In this document: piece after piece, positions 35,251 through 44,466 of the stretch
How the letters are laid out: each line of letters begins with the position of its first letter
How positions within the stretch are numbered: the stretch's first letter is position 1
Source of the DNA: Alphaproteobacteria bacterium
GTDB lineage: Bacteria; Pseudomonadota; Alphaproteobacteria; Rhodobacterales; Rhodobacteraceae
Length of the DNA stretch: 64,000 nucleotides
Reading direction: 5' to 3'
Assembly (NCBI GenBank): GCA_030427405.1
Contig: JAUHXK010000002.1
Span: forward strand, 124,001 to 188,000
Translations under genes and position numbers: made by a program
The notes under the pieces: model-generated
Told to the model about the DNA's origin: nothing
Seen by the model: only the letters and a program-made list of their open reading frames with translations
The model's database searches: none

Positions 35251-36093
35251 ATGAGAGAAGACCGCCTCAGCCCCTTCCGCGACGCCCAGACGGACCGCTC
35301 GACCGCGCGCGAGGTACCGGATACGCCGCAGACCCGCTCGGCTGCCTATCGCCTTGCCTTTGCCGATGACGATTTCCTGTGCCGGGACGAGCTGCGCCCG
35401 GTGCGCCTGCAGTTGGAACTGCTGAAGCCCGAGATGATCATGAGCGAACGCCAGATCACCTCGACCATCGTCATGTTCGGCGGCGCGCGCATTCCGGAAC
35501 CCGCACAGAAACATACCGCCCGGACCGAAACCTTGGCCGGGCTGTCGAAATATTATGACGAAGCCCGCGAATTCGCGCGGCTGATGACAGAGATTTCGAA
35601 CAAGACCGGATGCCGCGAGAACGTCATCGTCACCGGCGGCGGCCCCGGCGTGATGGAGGCCGGCAACCGCGGGGCACAAGACGCCGGTGGCTGTTCGATC
35701 GGCCTGAACATCGTGCTGCCCCATGAGCAGGCGCCGAACCTGTACGTGACGCCTGACCTCAGCTTCAACTTCCACTATTTCGCCATCCGCAAGATGCATT
35801 TCCTGATGCGCGCCCGCGCCATCACCATCTTTCCCGGCGGTTTCGGCACCATGGACGAGCTGTTCGAATCCCTGACCCTGATCCAGACGGGCCGGATGGA
35901 ACGCGTGCCTTTCCTGCTGTTTGGCCGCGCATTCTGGGAAAAGGTCATCAACTGGGAAGCTCTGGCCGATGCCGGAACCATCTCGGACCAGGACCTGGAC
36001 CTGTTCCGCTTTGTCGACACCGCGCAGGAAGCGGTCGAGATCATCGAAAACTGGGAACCCGCGCCGCCGCGCGATGAAATTCCGGGGCGCTGA
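35251..36093 (+). CDS. LOG-family protein (TIGR00730-like)
   Basis: 280 residues from the ATG at 35251. The Rossmann-like core carries the two LOG signatures, GGGPGVMEAGNR (129-140) and PGGFGTMDE (195-203). Family members include cytokinin-type riboside 5'-monophosphate phosphoribohydrolases and nucleotide hydrolases such as PpnN. The N-terminal extension of about 65 residues is longer than in the short LOG group. It is followed after three bases by the trans-sulfuration enzyme gene and is divergent from the dehydratase. Confidence 0.87.
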   Translation: MREDRLSPFRDAQTDRSTAREVPDTPQTRSAAYRLAFADDDFLCRDELRPVRLQLELLKPEMIMSERQITSTIVMFGGARIPEPAQKHTARTETLAGLSKYYDEAREFARLMTEISNKTGCRENVIVTGGGPGVMEAGNRGAQDAGGCSIGLNIVLPHEQAPNLYVTPDLSFNFHYFAIRKMHFLMRARAITIFPGGFGTMDELFESLTLIQTGRMERVPFLLFGRAFWEKVINWEALADAGTISDQDLDLFRFVDTAQEAVEIIENWEPAPPRDEIPGR

Positions 36094-36096
36094 ACG

Positions 36097-37197
36097 ATGA
36101 AGGCCCCCAAGACCGGCGAAATGCTCCACCTGCGCGGCAACGCCCTGGGCAAGGGCGATCCGGTGGCGCTGCCGCTGACGCAAAGCAGCATGTTTCATTT
36201 GCCCGGCACGCCCGACGGGCACGATTTCTATGGTCGGGTGAACAATCCGACCTGGGAACATCTGGAACATATCCTGTCGCATCTGGAAGACGCCCCCTGC
36301 CTGAGCTTTCCGTCGGGCATGGCGGCGGTCTCGGCCGCACTTTTTGCCACGGTCAAGGCCGGGTCGCGCATCCTGATCCCGTCAGATGGCTATTACGTCA
36401 CCCGTTTGCTGGCGGATCGGTTCCTGTCAAACCTGGGCGTGTCCGTGGTCGAGCGGCCAACCACCGGTTTTGCTGACGGAGGGTTCGACGGATTTGACGT
36501 GGTTTTCGTCGAAAGCCCCTCGAACCCCGGGCTGGACATGATCGACCTTGCCGCAACGGCCCAAGACGTGCGCGCAGCGGGCGGCATCACGATTGCCGAC
36601 AACACGACGATGACCCCATTGGGCCAACGCCCGCTGGATCTGGGCATCGACGTGGTCGTATCCTCTGACACCAAGGCAATGGGCGGGCATTCCGACCTGC
36701 TGATGGGCCACGTCGCCAGCCGCGACGCGAAGATCATCGCGCGGGTCGAGGAATGGCGGCGCATATCCGGTGCGATCCCCGGCCCGCACGAAGCCTGGTT
36801 GCTGCATCGCGGGTTAGAGACACTGGACATACGTTTTGACCGCATGTGTTCCTCGGCCCAGGTGATTGCCGAGCGGTTGTCGGCCCATCCGATGGTCAAA
36901 ACCATCCGTTATCCCGGTCTGCCGGGTGACCCGTCCCATAGCTTGGCGCAGGCACAGACGGCGCGCTTCGGCTTTTTGCTGACGCTCACGCTGGGCGACG
37001 AGGCCGCAGCCGAGCAATTCATCAATGCGTGCTCGCTTTTGCGTCCCGCCACATCCTTTGGCGGGGTTCACAGCTCGGCCGAACGGCGCGCGCGCTGGGG
37101 GGATGACGTCGACCCGGCCTTTATCCGCCTGTCCGTGGGGTGCGAACCGGTCGAAGAACTGTGGCAGGCCATTGAGGCCAGCCTGAACGCCCTGTGA
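36097..37197 (+). CDS. Cys/Met metabolism PLP enzyme (cystathionine lyase/gamma-synthase family)
   Basis: 366 residues of the trans-sulfuration family: SFPSGMAAVSAAL near 70-82, VESPSNPGLDMIDL (138-151), and the cofactor K193 in SSDTKAMGGHSD. The C-terminal TSFGGVHSSAERRARWG segment is also typical. Cystathionine beta-lyase is the likeliest activity given the length, but cystathionine gamma-lyase or synthase cannot be excluded. It follows the LOG gene in an operon and is back to back with the membrane protein gene (stop codons adjacent). Confidence 0.82.
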   Translation: MKAPKTGEMLHLRGNALGKGDPVALPLTQSSMFHLPGTPDGHDFYGRVNNPTWEHLEHILSHLEDAPCLSFPSGMAAVSAALFATVKAGSRILIPSDGYYVTRLLADRFLSNLGVSVVERPTTGFADGGFDGFDVVFVESPSNPGLDMIDLAATAQDVRAAGGITIADNTTMTPLGQRPLDLGIDVVVSSDTKAMGGHSDLLMGHVASRDAKIIARVEEWRRISGAIPGPHEAWLLHRGLETLDIRFDRMCSSAQVIAERLSAHPMVKTIRYPGLPGDPSHSLAQAQTARFGFLLTLTLGDEAAAEQFINACSLLRPATSFGGVHSSAERRARWGDDVDPAFIRLSVGCEPVEELWQAIEASLNAL

Positions 37198-37581
37198 TCA
37201 GGGCTTGGGCTGGCGCAGGTCCTTGAACACGTAGATCGGCAGAACCACGCTGGCGATCAACGCGCCCAGCCACACCAGCAGCGTCGCCGCCAGAAGGTTG
37301 GAGATACCGCCGATCGTCAGCCCCGCGGTGACCATGTCGGTTATCAGAAGGCCCACGAATGTGACCACCAGCGCGATCCCGCCTTTCAGCGCGGGCACAT
37401 TCTTTTCGCTGATCTTCGTAATCAGCGGCTCGGCCACAACCTGCACCACCGTAAAGACGATGACCACCACGATGAATGACAGGGGCCGGATCGCGAATCC
37501 CGACAACAGGAGCGAGGCCAACAACAGCCCGATGGCATTCCCGGCCATCAAGGCCAATGCAGACATGATCTTGCGCGACAT
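37198..37581 (-). CDS. Small four-helix membrane protein (phage-holin-4-like superfamily?)
   Basis: 127 residues with four hydrophobic helices (about 8-28, 32-50, 66-86, 92-116) and short loops; it should sit in the inner membrane. The overall look, including VVVIVFTVVQVVAEPLI, resembles phage holin family IV / DUF membrane proteins, a label that does not prove holin activity. No phage gene lies nearby. Confidence 0.6.
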   Translation of the reverse strand: MSRKIMSALALMAGNAIGLLLASLLLSGFAIRPLSFIVVVIVFTVVQVVAEPLITKISEKNVPALKGGIALVVTFVGLLITDMVTAGLTIGGISNLLAATLLVWLGALIASVVLPIYVFKDLRQPKP

Positions 37582-37748
37582 TCGAACAACCCCATTTTCA
37601 CGACGGTTCAGGATGTCCCGATATTACCAGCCAAAGGCTATTTGGCGAGGAGTTTTCAACCGTCTTCTTTTTTGACCTGTTGAAATCACATGGTAAAACA
37701 CCTTCATCAGGGTCAGACCCGCCCAACAAAAGCAGCAGCGAGACTGAG

Positions 37749-38675
37749 ATGAGCGACGATCCCTATTCGGTTCTGGGCGTCCCCAAGGATGCCAGCGCAG
37801 CCGAGATCAAGAAAGCCTATCGGCGCATTGCCAAGGATTGCCACCCCGACCTCAAACCGGGTGACGCTCAGGCCGAGGCCCGGTTCAAGGCGGCCGCGGC
37901 GGCCTATGACCTGCTGAAAAACCCCGATACACGGGCGCGCTTTGACAACGGCGAGATCGACGCCTCGGGTCAGGAACGCCCACAACAGCAATATTACCGC
38001 GACTATGCCGAGGCCGCAGGCAATCCCTATCGGACGGGCGGGGCCGCTGACGACCCCGATGACATGTCGGACATCTTTGCCGAGTTCATGCGCGGGCGCG
38101 GCGGTTTCGGCCAGCAGCGCGGCCAGTCGTTTCACGCGCCCGGCCACAATCTGAACTATTCGCTGCAGATCAGCTTTCTGGATGCGGTTTTTGGCGCCAG
38201 CCAGAAACTGACCCTGCCCGATGGCAACAGGATCGAGGTCAAAATCCCGGCTGGCATAACCGACGGGCAGACCATCCGCCTGCGCGGCAAGGGGGCACCG
38301 GGTTATGGCGATGGTCCCGCGGGGGATGCGTTGGTCACCATATCGGTTGCAGATCATCCGCTGTTTGACCGACGGGGCGACGATATTCACATCAAGCTGC
38401 CGATCACGATCGACGAAGCGGTCCTGGGCGGAAAGGTCGCGGCCCCGACAATCGATGGGGGCGTGAATGTAAGTGTCCCGCCCGGCACCAGCAGCGGCAA
38501 AACCCTGCGGCTGCGTGGCAAGGGCGTCAAACGGCGGGGCTCGTCCGAACGCGGCGACCAACTGATCGAACTGACGGTCACCCTGCCGGACAAGATCGAC
38601 GACACGTTGACGGAATTCATGGAAACATGGCGTCAGTCCCATCGCTATGATCCGCGCAAAGGAATGGCGTCATGA
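37749..38675 (+). CDS. cbpA: CbpA-type DnaJ co-chaperone
   Basis: 308 residues from the ATG at 37749. The J domain spans 1-70 with HPD at 32-34. A Gly/Phe/Gln-rich linker follows (about 95-135). The zinc-finger domain of DnaJ is missing, and two C-terminal substrate-binding beta domains follow (with RLRGKGAPGYGDGPAGD and VPPGTSSGKTLRLRGKG). This is type II DnaJ, like CbpA, which stimulates DnaK. The next gene encodes its modulator CbpM, overlapping as ATGA. Confidence 0.92.
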   Translation: MSDDPYSVLGVPKDASAAEIKKAYRRIAKDCHPDLKPGDAQAEARFKAAAAAYDLLKNPDTRARFDNGEIDASGQERPQQQYYRDYAEAAGNPYRTGGAADDPDDMSDIFAEFMRGRGGFGQQRGQSFHAPGHNLNYSLQISFLDAVFGASQKLTLPDGNRIEVKIPAGITDGQTIRLRGKGAPGYGDGPAGDALVTISVADHPLFDRRGDDIHIKLPITIDEAVLGGKVAAPTIDGGVNVSVPPGTSSGKTLRLRGKGVKRRGSSERGDQLIELTVTLPDKIDDTLTEFMETWRQSHRYDPRKGMAS

Positions 38676-39016
38676 CCCTGACCGAAAAGGAACTGATCGA
38701 AACGGTCGCCCGCCTGACTTCGGACCGCCTGACCGAGTATCTGGCAGCCGAGATCGTGATCCCGCAGCAGTCGGATCAGGGTTTGGTCTATCACAGGATT
38801 GATGTCGCGCGCCTGGAACTGGCCTGCGAGCTGCATGACCAATACGACATGGAGGCCGACGCGCTGGCGATGATGATTTCGCTGATCGATCAGATGCATG
38901 GCCTGCGCGCCGAATTGCGAGAGGTCCTGAACGCGGTCCAGACGCAGCCTGAACCTGTGCGGACCCAACTGATCGAAGTGATTGGCGCGGCGCGTTTTCA
39001 GCCGCCAAAAGACTAG
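38672..39016 (+). CDS. cbpM: Chaperone modulator CbpM-like protein
   Basis: 114 residues. The MerR-like helical arrangement with GLVYHRIDVARLELACELHDQYDME matches CbpM, which binds the J domain of CbpA and blocks its activity. The gene's start overlaps the end of cbpA (ATGA), the usual cbpAM order. Confidence 0.82.
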   Translation: MTLTEKELIETVARLTSDRLTEYLAAEIVIPQQSDQGLVYHRIDVARLELACELHDQYDMEADALAMMISLIDQMHGLRAELREVLNAVQTQPEPVRTQLIEVIGAARFQPPKD

Positions 39017-39065
39017 ACCATTCCCGACCGGCATCGCGCCGGCGTGGAACTGTTTGGCACGGTGA

Positions 39066-39701
39066 TCAATCCGACAGCTGGAAAGCCTCAGGGACGAAAA
39101 AGGTAAAGTCGCGATCTGCCACCTGTTCGTGGCACTCGTGGCAATAGGCGACGGCATCAGCGCGATTGCCCATCGTGTCCCCGAACAGGGACCCGTCAGG
39201 CATGACCATGATGTAACGCCAGTCAGCGGTTGCCGGGCTTGCATCTTGCCCAAGCTTGATCATGACAAACAGCGCGCCGGGGTGGATGTTGCCCTCGTCG
39301 GTTACGGTCATGCTGTCCTTTGCCAGCACCGACCCCGCAGGCAGGACCTCTCCCGCTTTCAAAGTGCCATAATTTGACGCCATCCGGTTGGCGTAAGAGT
39401 TCACATAGCGCTGCCCATGCGTGGCCGAAATGTAAGGCGCGGTGTTGAACACAGGCCAGCTTTGGTAGTTTCGGATCGGATCAAGCTGGGCAGCCGAATA
39501 TCCCCGCGCCATACGCCGCGCCAGCGACTTGTAGTTCTCGCGCGCCTCGTCGGGCGTCAGCTCGGCCGGGTTTTCAATAGCCAGATGCGCCTGATCTTCA
39601 AGCGACTGGCCATAGGACGCAGCCACCCAGCCGATTAAGACAGCCGTTACCATCAACAGTTTCGCAATCATTCGACGACAAAGAATCATTTCCTGGCCCA
39701 T
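39066..39701 (-). CDS. Cytochrome P460 family exported heme protein
   Basis: 211 residues from the ATG at 39701, preceded by AGGTGGGG; later in-frame ATGs give slightly shorter forms. A signal peptide (hydrophobic core about 12-30) directs it to the periplasm. Residues 187-191 are CHECH, a CxxCH site for covalent c-type heme, near the C-terminus as in cytochrome P460 and related proteins. SWPVFNTAPYISATHGQRYVN-like and GNIHPGALFVMIKL segments support the family. Substrate oxidation (hydroxylamine in classic P460) is not implied for this member. Confidence 0.75.
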   Translation of the reverse strand: MGQEMILCRRMIAKLLMVTAVLIGWVAASYGQSLEDQAHLAIENPAELTPDEARENYKSLARRMARGYSAAQLDPIRNYQSWPVFNTAPYISATHGQRYVNSYANRMASNYGTLKAGEVLPAGSVLAKDSMTVTDEGNIHPGALFVMIKLGQDASPATADWRYIMVMPDGSLFGDTMGNRADAVAYCHECHEQVADRDFTFFVPEAFQLSD

Positions 39702-39923
39702 CCCCACCTATCAATTGACGGAACGCCGCCCTGAACCTGAAAATAATGTTGGCGGCCCTTATGAAAATCGCCGCAGGCTACACCACGCAATCCCCGCCAA
39801 ATTCCGACGGATGACCCCCCTGGGCAGACCGGTTCGACGCAACCGATATTAGCAAATTTCCGGCCAAAAGGACAGGCGCACCGATGATCCGCCCGTTTAC
39901 CTTCACCCGCGCGTGGCGGCGGC
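39702..39923. other. Intergenic region between rlmN and the P460-like gene
   Basis: 222 bases with both flanking genes on the minus strand. It should hold the rlmN 3' end and the promoter of the P460-like gene. I see only a weak long-loop inverted repeat (GCCGCC...GGCGGC, about 39724-39757) and no gene. Confidence 0.4.
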
Positions 39924-41108
39924 TCAGCCCAGCCCGGCCTCGGATTCGATCTGTTTGCGCGACTTGCGGGCCCGCTCGGTCGCTGATTTCAACTGACCAC
40001 AGGCCGCCATGATATCCTCACCCCGTGTCTTGCGAATCGGCGAGGCATAGCCCGCCTGATAGATAATATTCGCAAAAGCCCGGATACGGTTGTTCGAGCT
40101 GCGCTTATACGGCGCGCCGGGCCATTCATTGAACGGGATCAGGTTGATCTTGGCCGGGATCTTGTGGCGCTTGATATGCTCGATCAGGCGATGCGCGTCC
40201 TCGTCGCTGTCATTCACACCATCCAGCATCACGTATTCAAACGTGATCCGCTCGGAATTCGAGGCATTGGGATAGCTGGCCAGCGCTTGCAACAACTCTT
40301 CAATGTTCCAGCGCTTGTTGATCGGAACCAGCACATCGCGGGTTTCATCGGTGGTCGCGTGGAAGGAAATCGCCAGCAAACAGCCGATTTCTTCGGCCGT
40401 GCGCGCGATTTCCGGCACCACGCCGCTCGTCGACAGAGTGATCCGCCGGCGCGACAGGGAAATCCCTTCGGGGTCCATGGCGATCTTCATCGCGTCACGC
40501 ACGTTTTCGAAATTATAAAGCGGTTCGCCCATGCCCATCAGAACGATGTTCGACAGTAAGCGGGTTTCGTCCTTCGGCGCACCGGGCGTCGGCCATTCCT
40601 CAAGATCGTCGCGGGCCATCATCACCTGACCCACAATCTCGGCCGCGGTCAGGTTGCGTACCAGTTTCTGCGTGCCTGTGTGGCAGAAGGAACAGGTCAG
40701 CGTGCAGCCCACTTGCGACGAGATACAAAGCGTGCCGCGATCATCCTCGGGGATATACACCACCTCAACCTCATGCCCGCCCGCGATGCGGCACAGGTAT
40801 TTGCGGGTGCCGTCCTCGGACACCTGACGCGTGACAACCTCGGGGATCTCGATCACGAAATTCTCGGCCAGTTGCGCGCGATAGGCCTTGGCCAAATTGG
40901 TCATCAGTGCGAAATCGCGCACGCCCCACTGATAGATCCACTGCCAAATCTGGCCGGTTCGCATCTTGGCCTGTTTTTCGGGCGTGCCATGTTCGATCAG
41001 CACCTCGCGGAGTTGGTCGCGAGTCAAACCGACAAGGTTCACCTTCCCCTCGGGCAGTTTGCGGGGGATGGTCATGACGTCTTGAGTGATCGGCGCTTTG
41101 GGCGACAT
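39924..41108 (-). CDS. rlmN: 23S rRNA (adenine-2503-C2)/tRNA methyltransferase RlmN
   Basis: 394 residues. The radical-SAM cluster motif C135-x3-C139-x2-C142 ([12 protein letters not shown]) is intact. C128, seven residues before it, and C370 near the C-terminus correspond to the two catalytic cysteines of the E. coli enzyme. It methylates C2 of A2503 in 23S rRNA and A37 in tRNAs. No close operon partner. Confidence 0.95.
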   Translation of the reverse strand: MSPKAPITQDVMTIPRKLPEGKVNLVGLTRDQLREVLIEHGTPEKQAKMRTGQIWQWIYQWGVRDFALMTNLAKAYRAQLAENFVIEIPEVVTRQVSEDGTRKYLCRIAGGHEVEVVYIPEDDRGTLCISSQVGCTLTCSFCHTGTQKLVRNLTAAEIVGQVMMARDDLEEWPTPGAPKDETRLLSNIVLMGMGEPLYNFENVRDAMKIAMDPEGISLSRRRITLSTSGVVPEIARTAEEIGCLLAISFHATTDETRDVLVPINKRWNIEELLQALASYPNASNSERITFEYVMLDGVNDSDEDAHRLIEHIKRHKIPAKINLIPFNEWPGAPYKRSSNNRIRAFANIIYQAGYASPIRKTRGEDIMAACGQLKSATERARKSRKQIESEAGLG

Positions 41109-41227
41109 GTGGCGTATCTCTGCGGATTCTGGCTTGGGATGCGCCTCTATATAGGATCACACGCAAAGATCAAAAGAATTCGCCTACCAATTTGCGCCAC
41201 CGATGGCTGGATCAGCGCAAACGGCAA

Positions 41228-41255
41228 CGGCCGCAGTGGGATTTCCCCGCGGCCG
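41228..41255 (-). terminator. Possible terminator after the small lipoprotein gene
   Basis: CGGCCGC / GCGGCCG stem (7 bp) with an inner GGG-aaat-CCC, 35 bases past the lipoprotein stop. The T tract is poor, so this is tentative. Confidence 0.35.
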
Positions 41256-41289
41256 GTTCCGTTTTCTCTGGCCTTGCTGCGCTGCGTTC

Positions 41290-41457
41290 TCAGACGCCCG
41301 CCGCCGGGACATAGCAATCCTCGGCATCCAATGTCTTCACCGGGTCTTCCGGCCCGCATTGTTCGCCGGTCACAGGGTATGTGTCGGCTGACTTTTCACA
41401 GCCACTTAACACTGTGGCCAGGACCAGCAACACTGCTGCAATGGATTTGTTCAACAT
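41290..41457 (-). CDS. Small lipoprotein (55 residues)
   Basis: A short open frame from the ATG at 41457 to a TGA at 41290-41292. The start MLNKSIAAVLLVLATVLSGC is a textbook lipoprotein signal with the lipobox LSGC (17-20). The mature 36 residues are acidic and contain two more Cys (EQCGPEDP and DAEDCYV). It should be anchored to the inner or outer membrane. Function unknown. An imperfect GC-rich hairpin (41228-41255) follows and could terminate it. Confidence 0.65.
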   Translation of the reverse strand: MLNKSIAAVLLVLATVLSGCEKSADTYPVTGEQCGPEDPVKTLDAEDCYVPAAGV

Positions 41458-41570
41458 CTCTCAGGCTCCTCGCGTTGTTCCTGAACCAATTAGTTCAGAT
41501 TCAGAGCCAACCGCATTGATCCCGATCAAGAAAACCGCCCAACGTTACGTAAACCCGGGCCACGCCACCC

Positions 41571-41602
41571 GGCACAAAGGCACAAAGGCACAAAGGCGCA
41601 AA
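41571..41602. repeat. Four tandem copies of GGCACAAA
   Basis: Three exact copies of the 8-base unit GGCACAAA and a fourth GGCGCAAA, head to tail, immediately beside the terminator of the IalB-like gene. Likely slippage-prone. Confidence 0.8.
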
Positions 41603-41603
41603 C

Positions 41604-41629
41604 GAAAAGCCCCGCCAGGTTGACGGGGC
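41604..41629 (-). terminator. Terminator of the IalB-like gene
   Basis: Stem GCCCCG / CGGGGC (41609-41614 and 41624-41629), followed on the minus strand by CTTTTCGTTT. It lies 26 bases past the stop. Confidence 0.75.
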
Positions 41630-41654
41630 AATGATCAGAAACCGGTTTTCCGGA

Positions 41655-42188
41655 TTAGTTGGTGCAGCGTTTCTCGGCGTCTTCGATCGCTGCGGTAAAG
41701 CCCAACAGCGAGAACGTGTCCTTGGTCTGCGTGCCGCGCTCGGACCTGGCGGTCAATACCGCCTCGGTCCCGCGTTTCATCGCGGTTACGATCTTGGCAT
41801 CATCCGCCGCAGTTGCCGGCCAGGCCCACTCGCCCTCGGTAAACAGTTCAAATTCATTGCCGTCCACCGCCAGGTTGACAGTCGACCCCGATGCAAACGG
41901 ATAGCCACCGGTAAAGGTGACCTGCCCTTTGACCTCGGCATTGGGGCGGTAGAACACGAACAGCAGGATATCACTGCGCCGCACCGACACCACGCGCCCA
42001 CCGCGAGTGTTCACGGTTTCCTTCGGTGCCGAAACGCTCCAGCATTCGGTGGGGTCGTCTTCGACGAAAACGCTCCAATCCGTTTTTGCAGCGACGCGAT
42101 TGGTGCTGGTCGCCTGTTGGGCGATTGCAGTTGTGGCCATTCCTGCCATGCACAAGCCCGCAATCACGCGGACGAGATTCGATCCCAT
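41655..42188 (-). CDS. Invasion-associated locus B (IalB)-like exported protein
   Basis: 177 residues with a signal peptide (1-23, ending AIAQ). WSVFVEDDPTECWSVSAPKE, LLFVFYRPNAEVKGQVTFTGGYPF (landmark FTGGYPFASGSTVNL) and DTFSLLGFTAAIEDAEKRC match the IalB family, periplasmic beta-rich proteins with a conserved Cys pair. The family name comes from Bartonella; in free-living bacteria the role is unknown. It is divergent from the asparaginase-like gene. Confidence 0.8.
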   Translation of the reverse strand: MGSNLVRVIAGLCMAGMATTAIAQQATSTNRVAAKTDWSVFVEDDPTECWSVSAPKETVNTRGGRVVSVRRSDILLFVFYRPNAEVKGQVTFTGGYPFASGSTVNLAVDGNEFELFTEGEWAWPATAADDAKIVTAMKRGTEAVLTARSERGTQTKDTFSLLGFTAAIEDAEKRCTN

Positions 42189-42369
42189 CTGTCCAGCCTC
42201 CTAGCTCGACCCATACCTCAAACTCGACAGCGATGCCCGCGAACCCTGCCCGGTTCGTCTTTGGATAGTTGCGCATGCCGATAATTGCCGACATACACAC
42301 ACTAACGCAGGTTTCGCCACAGGCGAAAGGGCGATTGGCAGAATTTTGCGCATATTTCCGGAGGCCGCC

Positions 42370-43368
42370 ATGACGCAACCGATTCCGATGACCGAACTCA
42401 GGCGCGGGCCCCTTCTGGAAAGCCTGCATCTGGGGCATGCCGTGATTTGCGATGACACGGGGCAGATCGTGCAAAGCTGGGGAAACCCAGGGGAAATCAT
42501 TTATCCCCGGTCCTCGGCCAAGATGATACAGGCCCTGCCTCTGATCACCTCTGGCGCGGCGGCCAAATATGGCCTGAACACCGAGCATCTTGCGCTTGCC
42601 TGCGCCTCGCATAACGGGGCCGCGATCCATACCGAGCGTGTTACCGCCTGGCTGGATCACCTGGGCCTGGGCGAGTCCGACCTGCGCTGCGGCCCGCAGG
42701 AGCCTTCCGATATGGCGGCGCGTGACGGGCTTATTCTGGCCGACGACACGCCATGCCAGATTCACAATAATTGTTCCGGCAAACATTGCGGGTTTCTGAC
42801 CGTGGCACAGCATATGGGCGCGGGGCCGGAATATCTTGAGATCGACCACCCCGTTCAACAGGCGGCGCTGTCCGCGCTCGAAGAATCGACCAATGAAACC
42901 AGCCCATGCTATGGCATTGACGGCTGTTCGGCACCGAATTTCGCGACATCTCTGGTGGGGCTTGCGCGGTCAATGGCCTGGTTTGCGTCGGCCGCAGACC
43001 GGTCCGACCGCGCCAGCGACGCGGCGCAGCAATTGACCGCCGCAATGATCAAGCACCCCGAACTGGTGGCCGGCGAAACCCGCGCCTGCACCGAATTGAT
43101 GCGCGCCATGAATGGGCGTGCAGCGATCAAAACAGGGGCCGAGGCGGTTTTTGTCGCCATCATTCCCGAAAAGCGTGTGGGCGTGGCGTTGAAGATCACC
43201 GATGGCACGACACGCGCCAGCGAATGCGCCATCGCGGCCATTCTAGTCAGCCTTGGTGTGCTGGAGGCCGATCACCCGGCCACCCTCAAGTTCATGAACG
43301 CCACGCAATACAGCCGCCGCGGGCTGGAATGCGGCGTTATTCAGCCTGCGCCGGGTTTCCCGTCCTGA
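42370..43368 (+). CDS. Asparaginase II-like protein
   Basis: 332 residues from the ATG at 42370, with GGAGG six bases before it. ELRRGPLLESLHLGHAVICDD-like start and YPRSSAKMIQALPLI, NNCSGKHCGFL, YGIDGCSAPNFA are signatures of the asparaginase II family (PF06089), typified by a Rhizobium enzyme unrelated to the E. coli type. The probable reaction is hydrolysis of L-asparagine to aspartate and ammonia. It stands alone, convergent with the YCII gene. Confidence 0.85.
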   Translation: MTQPIPMTELRRGPLLESLHLGHAVICDDTGQIVQSWGNPGEIIYPRSSAKMIQALPLITSGAAAKYGLNTEHLALACASHNGAAIHTERVTAWLDHLGLGESDLRCGPQEPSDMAARDGLILADDTPCQIHNNCSGKHCGFLTVAQHMGAGPEYLEIDHPVQQAALSALEESTNETSPCYGIDGCSAPNFATSLVGLARSMAWFASAADRSDRASDAAQQLTAAMIKHPELVAGETRACTELMRAMNGRAAIKTGAEAVFVAIIPEKRVGVALKITDGTTRASECAIAAILVSLGVLEADHPATLKFMNATQYSRRGLECGVIQPAPGFPS

Positions 43369-43374
43369 CGCGCC

Positions 43375-43695
43375 TCACATCTCGATCGGATGAATTTCGG
43401 CCACTTCGACCGAGCCCGACCCGTTGACGACCATGGGGCACCCTTTGGCCATATCAGTCGCGGCCTCTATGGTGTCGGCGGTGACAACCGTAAACCCGGA
43501 GGCGGGGTTTGCCCCGCCGTCGCTGGCGACGCCATTGGCGCTGACGGTATAGGACTGGCCGACCGGGTTTCCGGGGATGTCCACCGCAGCGCCCATGTTT
43601 TCGAACCAGGCGCCCCAGGCAGCCATTGTCGCCTCGATTTCGGCCGGATCGGTCGGCGTATGACCGCCGTGATAGACAAACAAGAATTGTGGCAT
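43375..43695 (-). CDS. YCII-related protein
   Basis: 106 residues with the YciI/DGPF fold pattern: MPQFLFVYHGG at the start, AWGAWFENMGAAV in the middle, ADTIEAATDMAKGCPMV near the end. Such proteins often sit beside ArsR and AHSA1 genes, as here; function unresolved. It is the third gene of the ArsR-AHSA1-YCII set. Confidence 0.8.
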   Translation of the reverse strand: MPQFLFVYHGGHTPTDPAEIEATMAAWGAWFENMGAAVDIPGNPVGQSYTVSANGVASDGGANPASGFTVVTADTIEAATDMAKGCPMVVNGSGSVEVAEIHPIEM

Positions 43696-43706
43696 CTTTC
43701 CTCTCC

Positions 43707-44144
43707 CTAGTGAAATCTCAGGTGCAGCGCTTCGAGCTTGCGCAGGGACGATGTCCAGCCCGCTTCATGGTTTGCTGCCGCTTCGGCATCGGCCAGATCA
43801 CGGTGGCTCAGAACCAGCCGGGCACCGGTCTTGGTGGCGGCCACCGTCAGCGTTACATGGCTTTCTGCGCCCCGCCGATCCTGATCATCGTGCCAGGCCC
43901 ACGTGAACCCGACGGAATTGGGCGGGTCGACATGTGTAACCTGACCGGAAACCTTGAAGGTCTGGCCTTCGCTGTTTTCCATGACCGAATACCACGGGCC
44001 CAACCCCGAGAAATCCAGATCATGCTCGGGAACATGTACCCCTTCAGGCCCCCACCACTGCAACAGTTTTGCGCCATCGCTGATCCATGCAAACAGGGTT
44101 GCCGGGCTGACCGGGAATTCCCGTTCCAGCTTCAAGTCGGCCAT
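43707..44144 (-). CDS. SRPBCC/AHSA1 family protein
   Basis: 145 residues from the ATG at 44144, overlapping the ArsR gene by 13 bases. The fold begins LKLEREFPVSPATLFAWISD and contains LLQWWGPEGV and the VTLTVAATKTGARLVLSH strands, as in START/Bet v1-like AHSA1 proteins, which bind hydrophobic ligands. It is always-paired with ArsR regulators in many genomes, implying regulated ligand binding. Confidence 0.85.
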   Translation of the reverse strand: MADLKLEREFPVSPATLFAWISDGAKLLQWWGPEGVHVPEHDLDFSGLGPWYSVMENSEGQTFKVSGQVTHVDPPNSVGFTWAWHDDQDRRGAESHVTLTVAATKTGARLVLSHRDLADAEAAANHEAGWTSSLRKLEALHLRFH

Positions 44145-44461
44145 GACGGTTCCCCTTCCAGGATGCTTCCCAACCGGTCCAGGCTGCTTTCCCAGAACTG
44201 GCGTTTTGAAATCGTCCACTCGGCAATGGCCCGCAGACCCTCGGGCTGAACCGAATACATCCGACGGGTTCCCTGAACACGCTGCTGAACCAGACCGGCC
44301 TCGCGCAGCACTTTCAGATGGCGGGAAATCGCGGCGCCCGACATTCCCTTGCCGTCGATCAGGTCCCCGGCGGGCAATTCGCCACGTTCCATCAATTGCT
44401 CAACAATTGAAAACCGGGTGGCGTCGGAAAGCGCCGAGAATGCAGTCAAGAGGTCAGCCAT
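44132..44461 (-). CDS. ArsR-family transcriptional regulator
   Basis: 109 residues, a single winged helix: FSALSDATRFSIVEQLMERGELPAGDL, then the recognition helix GAAISRHLKVLREAGLVQQRVQGTRRMY-type segment (landmark SRHLKVLREAGLV). The metal-binding Cys motif ELCVCDL of arsenic sensors is absent, so it does not look like a metal sensor. It starts the operon with AHSA1 and YCII genes, right beside a near-perfect inverted repeat. Confidence 0.88.
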   Translation of the reverse strand: MADLLTAFSALSDATRFSIVEQLMERGELPAGDLIDGKGMSGAAISRHLKVLREAGLVQQRVQGTRRMYSVQPEGLRAIAEWTISKRQFWESSLDRLGSILEGEPSWPT

Positions 44462-44466
44462 GCCCC

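Noticed and set aside
34255..36282. A 675-codon frame that would extend the PLP dehydratase by over 360 residues
   Set aside because: The extra part is antisense to the LOG-family gene and lacks a domain; the ATG at 35172 gives the normal dehydratase length.
37198..37581. Prophage remnant, because of the holin-like membrane protein
   Set aside because: No other phage gene, integrase or attachment site is present; the likeness is to a broad membrane protein superfamily.
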